A DNA stretch of 64,000 bases from Isoetes taiwanensis (Eukaryota; Streptophyta; Lycopodiopsida; Isoetales; Isoetaceae): positions 11,914,689 to 11,978,688 of the forward strand of contig JAJEKV010000041.1 of assembly GCA_021234155.1 (NCBI GenBank). Reading direction: 5' to 3'. Both the position numbers and the translations under genes were made by a program. The notes below the pieces were generated by a model. That model saw only the letters and a program-made list of their open reading frames with translations, was not told where the DNA came from and searched no databases. The first letter of the stretch is position 1, and each line of letters starts with the position of its first letter. Of the stretch, positions 43,201 through 59,480 are shown one piece after another.

Positions 43201-45550
43201 TGGCGGAGGAAACTACTGGCGGGGATATTAGGTTTTGTAGTCGATTGATGAAAAGCTTGAATCGAATCCTGACCGATTGTCTTTTAGTCTATGGATCCCG
43301 TTGTCGAGGGGGTTGTTTCCCCATTGCATGGAAGCCTTATGTGTTAAGGCCATTATTACATACCAACTATCAAGCCTATGTTGAATTGAAAGTATCTTAC
43401 TTTCGTTGGGATGGGGACTTGACCACTATAAGTAAGCAATTGCAAATGGTGTTGGAAGAGGCAACACAAAGAGACTTTCACATCTCACAGTCGGGGAAGG
43501 GGTTACAATGCAAATCTTGGTTTGACAAAAATCTTGCCGAGGCAAAATTTAGATGGAAGAAAAGTGGTTTGAGTGATTTAAGCATCAATATAAAAGGCGC
43601 ATTATGCGGTTTAAAAGCGACATTTCATTAAAAATCAGCAATAACTCTTATGCCTGCGAGACTTAGAAGAGCCGAATCTCTTTTGGAATGCTCTAAGAAA
43701 GAATAGACAAGTTGATATCCCTCTTTCAACACTTTATATTTGAAGACATATTATTAATCTGTCATAATGTAGACATTCCCAGGAAGGGAGTATAAAGGTC
43801 GAGAACTAGTCATTACGAAGGAGGAGGTGGCAGAGAGCGGCTTATTTGGCTAATGGTAAAGCACATGATGTTTTTGGATTAGGCGTAGAGCATCTAAAAT
43901 GGGTAAGTACTTGTATCCATCCTTTAGTTGCAAAATGTTTACAATGGCTATGAGATAGGGGTTTCCACAGAACAGGGTGGTTCCCATATATAAAGGCAGG
44001 GCGAGGCATGATGCAAACAATTATCGAACCATTATGGTAAGTAGTCTATTTTTTAAGCTTTTTACTACTACCTTAGAAAAAGATAAGTATTTACTTGTGA
44101 GCACAATCAAAAAGCTTGCCCGTCCTGGCGGGTTTTAGAGCAAGAAGGGCTACTTTAGACCATCTATGAGTGTTAAAAACCATATTTGACATACTAAAAA
44201 ACCAGTTTATATGGCATTTGTAGACTTTAAGAAAGCATTTGATAAGGTGCCGCGTGACCAATTGTGGGAAAGGTTGGATAAGTTGAAGGTGCCCAAGGAG
44301 GTTAGACATGCAGCCCGAGTTCTGTATGAAAAGGTGCTTGTGCAATTATCTTTACCATTTTCATTGGATGTCGGGGCGATGTCGAAAGCAATCTTGGGGT
44401 GAAAGCAGGGGATGTCGCTATCCCCACATTGTTTGGACTTTTTATTGATGGTTTAGAGGATTGGTTGTAAGAATTGCCCAAGGGAATGGAAATACATGGA
44501 TATGTGATCCGGTTTGCTAACATCTGCTTGAGATGATGTAGTCATTTTTGTGCGTTCCATATGCAAAAACACTTGGAAGGGTTGGCTGATTTTTGTGAGC
44601 AAACAGGTATACAGGTGAACCTCAAAAAAATGAGCATTATGACTATAGGAGCGCTTAAACAAGAACTCATCTTCAGATATAAGGGGAGTGTAGTAAGCAT
44701 GTGTGATTCATACAAATATTTGGGCCTTGCATTTAGCAGGACTCATAGATGGAATGCATGCATCACACAACGAATTGATGGTGGACAAAGGGCGTTATAT
44801 GCATTGCAGAGCATGTGTAGGAGAACACACCTTTGGTCATGGAATCTTAAGGTGAGACTCTTTCAGTCGCTTGTGCAGAGCGTAGTCTTATATGCATGTG
44901 AAATTTGGGAACCAAGTTTGCCATAATGCGTATGGGATGATATTGAGCAGGTCTTAAAAATTTTTTTGAGACTGGAATTAGGAGTTAAAGCCCAATCACC
45001 TTACTCTATGATGTTAGCAGAATGTGGTCTCATGCCTTTGGAAGGGAAAGCGATCCTTAGATGCATTACATATTTTAAGAAGTTTTTACTCATGGATGAC
45101 ACTAGAATTACCTTGAGGGCTTTGTTAGCGACAAGGAGAATGGTTTGTTTCAAGATGTCAAGAAGTGGTTCAATAAATGGGATATCTGATTGGGATGAAG
45201 TGGTCTTAGTAAAATCGATTTAAGACAATGGATATCCGGGGAAGGTAGATAAGAAGATGCGATTAGCATTACCCAAGACCAAAATGATTTTGTATAAGCA
45301 GAATATTAACCCCACGTTGGAAATGGCAGAGCACCTGAGGGGAAATATTTCTATCAAAAAAAGATATGCTATTTGCAGGATTTGGCTTAGTTCACAGCAT
45401 TTAGGTGTGGAAGTGGTTAGATAGGGACATAATATTCCTAGAGATCGAGGATCTTTGTAAAATATCGGGGGAAGATAAAGTAGAGGATGAGGACCATGTA
45501 TTGCTTGATGTACAACATAAAATGTATTCTTGATAAATTTGGAATACACT
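43185..45550 (+). pseudogene. LINE A1 reverse transcriptase and C-terminal region
   Basis: The 148-codon open segment 43185-43631 is the endonuclease-RT linker. AFVDFKKAFDKVPRDQLWER (44213 on) is the RT palm motif with its Asp; the later YADD reads as a stop plus DDVVIF near 44530. GLADFCEQTGIQVNLKK and SYKYLGLAFSRTHRW (44580-44760) and the SLVQSVVLYACEIWEPS segment (to 44926) follow. Typical LINE ORF2, broken. Confidence 0.85.
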
Positions 45551-45829
45551 ACGAAGATCTACCAACCTTTTTCACCCTAAATGGGGATATATTAGGGAAG
45601 TATTTGATTGAGCTTTTATAGTATAGAGAAGTTTGTATGCATAATCATAATGTTGATGATAATGACAGTTTTCGTGAGAGAGATGAGCTAAATGAGGACT
45701 CAGAAACTCATCTATTATTATGATGACATTTAAAATTGTCGTCTAATAGGCCTTGAGGCCTTCCATAGGCAATAATACTCTCCTCTCCTCTCCCTCTCCC
45801 TCTCTCTCTTTGGAGGGAAAAGAGAGCTC

Positions 45830-46225
45830 AATGATTGGCTAGATGGAATGTGCGGGGAGCCGCGAGGTGCATACATGTGCAAATAGAGAGGCGGTCGCCA
45901 TATTCTAGGATATGATCAATTTGGTCGGGCACGGCCGCCCACTACTTGTGACATTGAGCAAGGCTTAAAATGCATCTTTGGGATCATACCTTCAGGAGGT
46001 TATGGACATGCGAGATCAGCTATGTCCTCGAGCACACACTTGACATGTATATATACTTTTATCTCATGATGATGTATACTTATGCGGTTTAATGACATTC
46101 TTATTCTTGTACGGTTTTCCCTCGAAAACCCTTGAGCGGGCCCAAGCGGTAATAAAAATGCTGCGCTCCTCCCCGGGTCTCATAGGCGATTGGTCTTAGT
46201 GGACGATTTTTTCTTTCTTCTTTCT
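45830..46225 (+). mobile_element. 3' end fragment of a second LINE family (B1)
   Basis: Contains CGGTTTTCCCTCGAAAACCC and ATAGGCGATTGGTCTTAGTGG, which match the 3' ends at 62830-62945 and, inverted, 51560-51680. Ends with a TTTCTTTCTTC tail. Only the 3' non-coding part is present. Confidence 0.6.
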
Positions 46226-46259
46226 CTTAGGCGTAATAAATGATTACCCTTGATATCAA

Positions 46260-49920
<3,661 letters not shown>

Positions 49921-50718
49921 AAATACAAAACCAACCACTTTTCCTTAACAAAATTTTCTCCGGGATCCTTTGATTTTTTGGATCCTCCACTTCACGGCGT
50001 CCCTGTGGACATACTGCTTGTTGAAGCTTGAACGAATAGAGACTAACCTTGAATCTTAAATTTTGTTTCTATTTAGATTTTGATATTCGTTTGTTTTTTA
50101 TTCTTAGAATTTATTCAGAGCAAGTTTTTCTCCATCTTTCGACATATTTTTGCACTGCCATATCTCCAGAGTTTCAGATATAGGGCATGACTAATGCAGA
50201 ATAGTTGGAAAGCAGTAGAAGCTCGTTGATAAATCCTCCATGTAGAAGCTCTGTTGTTGAAGAAGCCTACAATTTTCCTGTTTACAGAAATCGTGCATGA
50301 TGGTACATGCGAAAACCCGACTTATAAAGACCCTGTTTGCAGTAGAAGCTCGTTGAAAACCTATTTCTTAAATCCAGAAATTGCAGACGAGGTGGGATCG
50401 CTTCTTCAGAAATAGTTGGCTTTAAGATTGAACCTAAAAATTGATGGATGCCGCTTCTTCAGACATTCAGATTCGGGTCTAAAGAATTCTTTATAAACCT
50501 TGCAGAGCTATTGAGCTTGGGGCACTCCAAATTTATGGAAGAAGACCCCTAAATTTATTTTTGAGAATTCTGAGAAATTTGAGACACAGAAACTGTCTTT
50601 GCTTCTTACAATTATATCTTATGAGCAATTATATGTTCGCTTTCCTTTTCAACATGATGAAGATATTTGGCGGCTCCCACCGTGAGAAGATTCAGACCCA
50701 ACTTCAGGTCAGATTCAA
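49921..50718 (+). other. Possible host gene 5' part (first coding exon)
   Basis: A frame ending FNMMKIFGGSHREKIQTQLQ stops being coding at CTTCAG|GTCAGA near 50707, a good splice-donor context. The leader resembles a 5' UTR. Sequence at 57495 appears to continue this flank. I cannot name the gene. Confidence 0.3.
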
Positions 50719-50732
50719 TGCTTTCTTAGATT
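50719..50732. repeat. Left copy of a 14-bp direct repeat (target-site duplication)
   Basis: TGCTTTCTTAGATT, followed by a T-run; an identical copy is at 57481-57494. Confidence 0.65.
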
Positions 50733-51965
50733 TTTTTTTTTTTTTTTTTTTGGAAGGTAAGGTTGTTGCTTTTTATTGATATAAAAGTTACATACAAGCA
50801 GCGTATTGTCTAGTACTATAGACTTCCCTTTACATCTTCTCCGAATGGATACTACAGGAGTGGAAGCCAATTTCCTAGACATAAAAGGCCCTCATAGCCA
50901 AATGGAAGAATTATAACATAACAAGTACAATGGAAAATAGGTACAAAACTGCCCCAAATACAAGCAGCTCTTCTCCCATGCATCCACTACACTTTCCTTC
51001 AAAAAACCTGGCCCTATGATTAGAAATATAAGCACATGCATTGTGTGCAGTGCAACCTCGAAAGCCGGTGGAGATAAAGCGCACGATAAAATACTTGGCC
51101 AAATGTTAACACTCGATGAAGCCCACCCCGAAATCAGCAGCTGCATTGTTGCAGAACGCAACGACAAAACTGCCTCTGAATATTAACATCTGTACCTAGC
51201 CCTTATGCATCTAACCCAACTGGATCTTGTCAAAACCATAGGGCCAAGAATGGGATGGTCCAAGAGTCCTCCCCCTCTCGTACCCCATGGCTTTATCAGA
51301 ACAACTACTAAAATCACCTACAAACAAACAAAGCATCCCTTGGCTGGGACAAAGGAGCGCCATACAACCGTGCCCAAAGAACAACTTTGAATAAGAGAAG
51401 CCTCCACTCATGTCCAAGAGAAAAGACCAGGCAATTATTGCAATCTCCTATAGATCACAGATTGGTACTGCCCAATGGCCATATTCCAGGCCATAAAGCA
51501 CTCCCCAAATATTGTTCATCAGAATAGCCATCAAGAATAGAATAGAATAGAATAGAATATGATTTTATCGTCCACGGAGACCAACTGGCCTATGGGACCC
51601 AAGTACAAAGAGAGAGCAAAGAAAGGACACTATCGAGATTAAAAACCCGCCCGAAGGGTTTTGGGGAAAAACCTTAGTAGCAATAAGGATGCCGACATAA
51701 CGCATGTTATATACATAATCACAAGTACAAATTGAGGTTAATGTCGGACGGGGGCATAACCGAAGTCCGGCGATCCATTACCTCCCGGGAGGTACGATCC
51801 CAACAAGCCCTGGCCAGGCCGTGCTCAGTAGCTCATCAGTGGCCTCGATGGGGTACAACTAACAGAGCATCACCAGCCCGATATGCTCGTGCAGCCGACA
51901 GGCCCGGAGGGCGTGACTTTCATCCTCAATGGCGCACGTTGACAGCACCGAAGCGGACTTTGTCC

Positions 51966-52740
51966 TCACGCGGCCCCGAATCCATCTCCCCGCCTCAATG
52001 CGGAGGTGGGTGTGCACCCGCAAATGGAAGCAATCACCCCAGCTTTTTCATGGGGTGGATGGGTGCGCGAAGTAGTGGTGTGGGCCCCTCGTGAGCATGG
52101 GATTAACTTGGCTTTGTCGATAATTTGCCACCTTGACATGTGACGGGGCCTCTGCATCCCAAAGCTTGGCCATGAAGCAAGCATCAAAATTTGCTTCAAG
52201 GCGTTCGTTCCTTGGTGTATTGGTCCACATCGTGTGCACGCACATTCCATGTGAGCACTAGGCTTGCTTGTCTTTCCGGCGGGCTTTGAGTCGCCAAGGG
52301 CCCATCGCCATCTTGCCAAAGCAAGGTTGGGCAGCCGGGCTTCATCCATAGCCACCACCTTACGGAAGTAAATAATGTGACGTTCCAGCGCAGCCCTCTG
52401 TAATGGAAGGAAGCCTGTCTCCTGGAGCAAGATCTGATATGGGACCGTGGATTTCACTCCCGGTTAGAGCCAAGAAGGCCTTCTGTACACGCTCTAGATG
52501 GTTCAAGTGGTGAGGGATATCAGCGCCCCACACTACCCCATAGAGGAGGACCGGTTCAACCAAGGCCCCGAACAAGTGTGCACGGTGACCCCATGCATAC
52601 AGCTTCTGCCTTGTGACTGTTTTTGCATTGCATCTGAGGCTTTCCAGCTGCGGTGACTTCTAAATAACCCGATGGATGCATCCCGGTGTGTGGTAGTAGA
52701 AAACTCAATGCCCAAATACTTATAAAGGCCCACCTCCACT
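51966..52740 (-). pseudogene. LINE B2 ORF2 C-terminal region
   Basis: YKYLGIEFSTTTHRDASIG (52720 on), LFGALVEPVLLYGVVWGADI (52575 on), ERVQKAFLALT, then MKSTVPYQILLQETGFLPLQ (52457 on), matching the post-RT thumb and linker of LINE ORF2. Frame changes occur between segments. Confidence 0.75.
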
Positions 52741-53720
52741 ACCTACTTACGGTAAGTGAATGAGGGAAGGCGTGGGTGCGGATGATGGGACCAGCGAAGA
52801 CCTTGTCTTGGCCAAGTTAACTCTCATGCCCGGTGAATTGGCGAAAGTGTCCAAAGCATCCAGGTGGCGTTGCATGTCCTCTGGGGTATATGCGGCCGGG
52901 TCAACATCATCGGCATATATGAGTTGCGGAGATTATGTGGTGCATCAATCTGGCGCCTTCCCCCACCTTTCGATAGCCATTCTTCTAGCTGGTCAATGTA
53001 CAAGCCGAAGAGTCGAGGGATAGAGGGCAGCCACCCCCAATGCTACTAACAACGGGCTCCCCGACAAAGTGAGACGCATCCGGGCAAGCCTCGTATAGTC
53101 CGTATATAGCATTCTACAAGTCGTGGGGTCCCCAAATGTTAATCTGTCCCCACAACTTATCCTCAAACACCGTGTCAAAAGCCTTTAAAATCCACAAAAC
53201 AACAACGGTTCAGGCGTTGATTCCGCTATCCTCTATGGGTCAATAGTAGAATGCCTGGGGCGGAAGCCCGTCACGAGAGAGCCCGCACTTCTCCATCCTT
53301 CGCCCAAAGTGTCGGGCCGGGCTCAAGAATCCTAGCAAGCAACTTGGCAAAGACAGGCCCGACTATAATGGTAATGAGATGGTTGGTTGGGCCGTGGGGG
53401 TCCCCCGCTTTGTATATGGGCACAACTCTCATGGTAGTCCAAAGTCTGTGGGGAAGCCTTCTTGCAATGCCCCTGCTGAAGAGTGTGTGAGAACCGGCAC
53501 CATTGGGGGCAAGCCCCACTTGAGAAGCCTCTGCATACCATCCAAATCTGCCGCCTTCCCGTAGCGAGCGTTGCGGGCCCATTATGACATTCCCGCCAAG
53601 AATGACCAGGTCTGGGCTGTCTGGGAATGCTGTTGCCCGACTTCCCATTGGGTCCTATAGGCTGCTTTGCAAGTATCTCACCCATTGTTAGGGGTAATAT
53701 TTCACGTGGGAACATGCGGG
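52741..53720 (-). pseudogene. LINE B2 reverse transcriptase core
   Basis: RVVPIYKAGDPHGPTNHLIT (53445 on) and AKLLARILEP are the RT finger region. IYADDVDPAAY carries the catalytic YADD at 52906-52917, followed by HLDALDTFANSPGMRVNLAK. Several frameshifts lie between. Confidence 0.8.
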
Positions 53721-54289
53721 CTTACTCAAGACCTTTCTCCGAGGAGGCCCTAGGGTGGCGGTCTAGTAGACCAAACATCTATTGGTGCTCACTTAAAGGT
53801 ACACAGCTTTCTTGGTCTTGAGGAAGGGCGGTATTGGCGGGCGGCTGCGTCTTGAATGGTGAAGTCCGGCACTTGGCCGAGAGCCATCGTTTCAAACTCA
53901 GGCATTAGAATCATCAAACCCGGTGATTCGCGGGGAAGGTGGTTGCAGCCCCCGTGGATGGCCGAGGAATGGCCTCTCCCAAAGCATCTGTCCCCTACCC
54001 TCGAAGAAGGAGCCGGTTGGTGGTAATCTATTTGTTGAAGTGTGGGGAGCTGCAAGACTCCGGCGGCTCATGCTCAAGTATCCTCGCATAGACAGGCGCG
54101 CATGATCATAGTCGAGACGAACCATGGTACATGGGGTGTTGGGGCAATAGAGGTGCTTTCGGTTGGCACTGCCAATCTATCCGCAAACGAGGGGTTGATG
54201 GTGAGAGTCTACTTCCTGCCGTCCAGGCCACTGTCCGGCTAATCGGCGGTGATCAAGTGTAGGCATTGCTTTCGTCCCCCTAGCCCCCG

Positions 54290-55010
54290 GTTCTCCTGTC
54301 TACCCGATTGAAGCGGGTGGAGGGGCGGCCAGCGTGCTAGCCCATTGCAAATGACCAGGTCAAAGATCTTTGCCGAAACATAAAGCGGTGCCGCCCATCA
54401 CCGTCCACACGAGCGTCATCGGCGCCCTTGGCCAAAACCATCTCTGCGGGGTCCATTTGCAACACATCCTCGGATTAGAGGTGCGAATTTTGGGATGCCG
54501 CTGCGCCCTGTCGCGGCGCATTGAAATCTCCAAGCAACATGACCTTGCCCAATTATGCATGCTGGGCCAGATGTCATCATATAGATGCGACATAGGGCTC
54601 TGCTGTCCACATCCAAGTGCGTGTGGTAAAAGTTGCTCTCAAGATGTGGGGAAGTAGCAAGCCGCCACAAAGAGAGGGCTGCCATCGCTGTTCGCACTTT
54701 CGTACCCACGGTATGTATTTGTGCACAATGCGCCTTACCTGAGGAGGCCAAATTGGGCCAAAAGTACCACGGTAGTAACACGCAATTCCTTCGTGTCCTC
54801 ATTTCAGGTGCACTCATTGAAGACGGATGTAAGCGGTATCTGGCAAATCGTAGCCCGTGACGAGCATGTTCCCATGTTTCCATGAGGAAGATAAGGTCCA
54901 TGTCCATGGCGGCGAGGGTTGAGTATCCCCCCTACGCCATGGGAAGCCCGCGGCAATTCGGGGATACCACGCCAGGCCGCGATCCCTATTTAGTGGCGGC
55001 ATCGCCGCCG
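54290..55010 (-). pseudogene. LINE B2 endonuclease domain
   Basis: MDMDLIFLMETWEHARHGL (54907 on) fits the endonuclease start (xIxxLxETW). HLDVDSRALCRIYMM and a segment that reads LLGDFNAPRQ across frames (about 54540) follow. Confidence 0.65.
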
Positions 55011-55499
55011 AGTCGGGTGGTAGTGGTGGTCCCGGGGAGTGGAAGATGTGGATGCATGTGCGTGGGGGCCCCCTCGAGGGACTTCGAGGGCTACCTGCAT
55101 CCTGTTTGGTACTTTGAATTCAGCCTTCCGGACCTGCCCGTTGCCCCCCATATGTCTACTTGGCGGTCCACGACTTTAGCCAGCTCATGCCTTGGTCTCT
55201 TGCTCTTTGGGGGTCAAGTCAGTCCAGCGTCTGAGCCGTCCCCTTCAACTTCCGGCCCTGACGCAGGATGGCCACCCGCTCTGGCACGCTCTCAACTGTG
55301 AAGATGACCACCCGGGGCGATCAGGGCGCTGAATTCCCATGGCGACTCACCTTCTGATAGTCCGCAGTGCTGGGAACATCATCCAGTCCAAGATCTGTGT
55401 GTCTGCAGTCGAGGAAGTGAGATGTTCTCGAGGCTCCTCAGGTGGGGCCTACGCACTACCACATTGTGGCTCCTGGCGTCATCTCGGAAGGAGTTAAAC

Positions 55500-56540
55500 C
55501 CGGGGGAGGCGCACTAGGGTGTTAGTTGAGGTGGGTGAGGCATAGGGCGTGGCGGTATTTGGGGTGGTGGCGGCGGCGTGATCTCGATGTGTCGCATCCA
55601 GTGTTCCGATTGACGCCACAGAGGTTGGTGGGTTCGCCAGGGGTTGGTGTGTTCTTTCTTGTGGTTTACGTTCTCCTGAGTCCGGGCTTTCGGCTCTTGC
55701 GGGGCGTTGTCATGTCTTGCCATCTCCCGGCGTGCAATGGCGGGAGTTGCTCATGTGCCTCGGCATGGAGGCCCTTGCCTTGGCGGAACGCTGTGGCCAG
55801 CTCTGTAGCTCCCGATCTCGTGCTAAATCCTTACTCAGAAGAGCCCTGATTACTTGCTGGCTAGCTTCCAAAGCAGCCTGACTCCTTAATCTCACAATGG
55901 CGGCCTCCTCAACCTCGGCGGGCGGCACCTGTGCTCCTCGTGTCGTGGCCTTAGCCTCCTCAACCTCGGCACGGATCCGAGGCCTTGAGGTTTCTGACAG
56001 TGTCTCTGCTCTACCGGTTCATCCTCGTCCGGCTTCCATAGCTGCCAACCTGCCTGTCTACCGCCCCTCATATCACGCAAGCTCACGTGTGCTAGCATCT
56101 TTCTAATTGTAGCAAGCGGATGCTATCATGCACTTTGTCGTCGCCTTTGATCCTCCAATTACGCGATTCGTAGTTTTTACGGCACGGATGCTGCGCAACA
56201 TCCGAGATGTTATGTTCTCCACCTCTGTCGGAGGCTTGCAAAGGCGTGCCTTTGTTGGCCTCAACCCTCGCTGGATGCGGCTCCAAGGTTCGACCCCGGA
56301 TTGCACGTATGGGCTGCTGTCGGGTCGGCCCAGGCCTTGGCTTGGGCCTCCCTCTTCATGGAAGACGTCTCTCCCTCTGCCTCGGCCTTTCCTTGGTGGC
56401 CCCTTCATGGTCTTCCCGGAGGGGCTCGGGCTGCGTGGGGTCAGCCGTGGTTGGTGTGTTTGGGCCTTCCGGGATGGGTTCTTTGTGGTCCGAGGTAGCT
56501 CACCAACCAAGTGTGGGTCCACACCGCGGGGCTGGCGTGT
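55500..56540 (-). pseudogene. LINE B2 ORF1-like region
   Basis: Pro/Arg/Ser-rich frames (56522-56103 and others) upstream of the endonuclease. No zinc knuckle or RRM readable. Assigned by position only. Confidence 0.4.
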
Positions 56541-56837
56541 AACCCATGGCTTGGGGTATGACTTGGGCCATGGCAGTCAAACAGGGTTTAGGTAGGCTAT
56601 GGCGGGGGCTTATCAGGTCTGAGGGGGCTAGGCAATTTGTGGCGGTGGCACAGCTAACAAGCAAGGCCAAGAGGCGATTGGTTGGGCTATGGCAATGTTA
56701 GGTAGATGTTGGAGCCTAGCTCAACATTAATTTGTATGCTCGGCCTTAAATTAGGGTTGGGAGCAAAGGGGGGCTGAAAAGGGGCAAAAGGAAAGTGGCT
56801 AATAGACTCTGGATATCTAGTGTGTACCGGCTGCCAC

Positions 56838-57160
56838 AAAACCCTAGCACACAGCCGGAAAAGTGCAGATTTGAGCACTGAAACAAAGACAAGTATCGCG
56901 GGTATCATACAGCGTTGGAAAGCTCTACGAACCAGCTTTCCAACAAGCCAAAGCACATGAAAATCGACATTGGATATGAGAGATCTGGTCCGTCCGAAGT
57001 GTCTACGGTTTTGCCCACGAAACCCCTAGCACACAGCCGGAAAAGTGCCAATTTAAACACAAAACAAAGCCAAGCATGCAGGTACCATATACCGTTGGAA
57101 AGATCTCTGAACCAGCTTTCGAACAAGCCCAAGCACATGAAAATCTGACACCGGATGATG
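56838..57160. repeat. Tandem duplication, ~185-bp period
   Basis: AAACCCTAGCACACAGCCGG ... GTTGGAAAG ... ACCAGCTTTC ... AAGCACATGAAAATC occurs at 56838 and again at 57022 (the second copy with an extra C). Confidence 0.75.
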
Positions 57161-57480
57161 GATAAGACAGCAACCTTCTTCTTGCATATACAAATACTAT
57201 AGGCTTTCAAAGGCCATTATTGATGTCGGTTGATGTTCCCATGCAATCGCCCATCTTATTTGAGAAGCTAGAACCTTCCACGATCCATATCGCGAAGGCG
57301 AGGGAAAAAAAAGGGGTTGCGAGTGCATCCCAAACCGCGCCATCAAGCACTTCCAAAGAAATAAGCTTGTCCGATGTACGCAAGGATTAAAATAAGGGCC
57401 AAAGCCCACGCCTAATGTGACTTCCCTTAAAGCGGCCCATCGCTGGCCGTTATCGCCCCCTCCCCAAAAGATCATTTTCC

Positions 57481-57494
57481 TGCTTTCTTAGATT
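57481..57494. repeat. Right copy of the 14-bp direct repeat
   Basis: TGCTTTCTTAGATT, identical to 50719-50732, then CAATGCTTTTTCAG, an acceptor-like end. Confidence 0.65.
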
Positions 57495-59480
57495 CAATGC
57501 TTTTTCAGTTGCTTTTCGCACCTCAAAGAACAATCGAAGGTTGAAGCAGGGATGCGTGACAGACCGGACTTTTTGGGAGCTTTTTCCTTAACAGCTAATA
57601 CACAATAAAATGACCCTATTTGTGGTTAAGGGCAATTCGTCTCTCAGGGGAAGAGTAAAAAAATTATCTCTCCCCTATCTCTCGTCATCTCCCATCTCTC
57701 ATTTCATCTCTCATCATACATGTGGCCAGATGGTGGTGTCTGAGCAACACCTTAAATTTTGAGACAAAGGACATCCAAGAATCCATTGTCATATTATATA
57801 ATGGCGAAGAGTGGCTTGTTGTATAAGATGTTGGGCCTCAAACTGTTGAATGGTCCAGAATTGGCTCCTTTATTAAGATGAGTTTTTTGCTTTCTTGCGC
57901 CGAGATATCTAACTTCATGCTCATACAAAGGATCAACGACATTCTACTCAGGTTCAACCTTTAGTTCCTGATCCTTTGCCTGTTTAGTAATAGTAGCAGA
58001 TTTCATCTTATGCCACAAGTGCTCCTATTGTGACCCATGCTCCTTCTTCCATTGTTTGCTCTTGATTGTGTAAAAGCTTCTGAGAGCATCCATGGTTTTG
58101 ATGAGACCATGTTCAATGGCAAATAATATTGATATTCGAAGGAGTCGTGGTAATAAACCATGGAGGACTGTCAGTTAGAAGCATACTTTTGATACAAAGA
58201 TGATGGCTCGAGTATCGTCTCCCCCTCTAATATTTATGCTATAATAACATGATGTCTATTGATGATGAATTAACTGTGAGAGAACATGTCGATTATGATG
58301 AGTCTATTAAATGCCCCAAATAGCACAACACATACGAGCTTTAAGTATTCATGGTTGGCTCTGTTTTATTAAGTGGACCATTGTTTTACTAGGCTTTTAG
58401 CATTATATTCTCTTGATGTATCCCGCTCTTTCTCACGCTTGGGGAGGGAGGGATGGAAGAAAGGGATGGGCATGACCCTGGCCATCTCGTCAAACATTAG
58501 TTCTGGTCAATCCTTTCACCATCTTATCAATCTAAAGTTTGACATAGATCAATCTTTGATAGTTGTAATCTATCATCGCTTTATCCTTTGAAATCATAGA
58601 GTTTAAAAGACTATTGTAAAAAAGTCCGCCTTGTATCAATGATAATCGTTGACTTGAATCTAAATTCTAGCCTCAAGGTAAGACCTTATATCTTTATCGA
58701 GTCTCAGAGAAACCTATATGCTGTGATGCAGATCAAGTATTCATTTTTTTCTAATCAGTCTTCTTCATGTTCAAAATTACGGCATAATGACTAGAAGGCT
58801 TAAATTTCCACACCTACCTTTTGCAAAGATCTTCTTCATCCAGATTTTGTATTTATGGGGCAGGAGATGCAATTGGTTTGGATTTTGTATTCAAGAGAGA
58901 ATAACAAGAGAAGGGAGAGCAAAGATTCAAAGATCTTCTCCGGCCTTCACTAAAAGATAGGTATCGAGAAGCAGGCTTGGTAGTAGAGGATGGAACTACT
59001 TGCAGAAAGCTAGATCATTCTTTTCGTTCTATCATCTCTTTGGTTTTTATTCTGATCTTAGGCCTAGTGGAAAGAATAGATGTTTTGCGCCTCGGCTACA
59101 TATGTCCAACATCCTAAAGCAAAAACATAACATATTGCAAAAAATTACCTGCCGCCATCTCAACTCTCTACTCCATAGTGCCGCTCTGCAAAACTCGGAT
59201 TATAGTTACGTGTTATAATTTGAAGGGAATAATGACATAAACTTAAGCCTCTTGGTCATTACTTTCATATTAAGCAAGCTTTCTTAAAGGAGTTGCAACA
59301 ATTCACGGCTTCCCTCGCCTATCCATGTGGTTGTCCACATCATTTAAAAATGATATGCTTCTTTGTAAGATCTTCATATTTCAGATCTAACAACCAAAAA
59401 TTAGAAACTCCACGGAAAATAAGCTCCAAACTTTCATTTGTTCTTTTCGTCTAAAAAATCGCAAAGTCAGCGAATGCCTA
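57495..59480. other. Anonymous region
   Basis: No recognised gene or element. AT-rich with short frames. It may be intronic or flanking sequence of the gene suggested at 49921-50718. Confidence 0.35.

Larger units (their letters stand above)
41650..45815 (+). mobile_element. L1-type LINE, copy A1
   Basis: ORF1, endonuclease and reverse transcriptase segments in order on the plus strand, ending in a pyrimidine-rich tail at 45780-45815. A small CACTA element (42397-42730) interrupts the endonuclease. All frames are broken. Related copies follow at 46260 and 48924. Confidence 0.8.
51535..56540 (-). mobile_element. LINE family B, copy B2
   Basis: Minus-strand LINE with an ORF1-like region (56522 to about 55500), an endonuclease (about 55000-54300), a reverse transcriptase (about 53700-52740), and an ORF2 C-terminal region (52575-51966). 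The 3' tail is (ATTCT)n at 51535-51560. GC-rich compared with the family A LINEs. All frames are broken. Confidence 0.8.
50733..57480 (-). mobile_element. Minus-strand retroelement insertion with poly(A)
   Basis: The T-run at 50731-50751 reads as poly(A) on the minus strand, with AATAAA-type sequence (ATCAATAAAAAGC) just upstream of it. The insert is flanked by 14-bp duplications, as made by target-primed reverse transcription. It contains a family B LINE (51535 to about 56540) whose own tail lies 800 bp inside, so the insertion is either composite or nested. 50752-51530 and 57160-57480 have no recognised domain. Confidence 0.5.

Noticed and set aside
54416-55301. Plus-strand frames opposite the LINE B2 endonuclease
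   Set aside because: The minus strand carries the endonuclease motifs (LIFLMETWE, GDFNA-like); the plus frames are GC-rich shadows.
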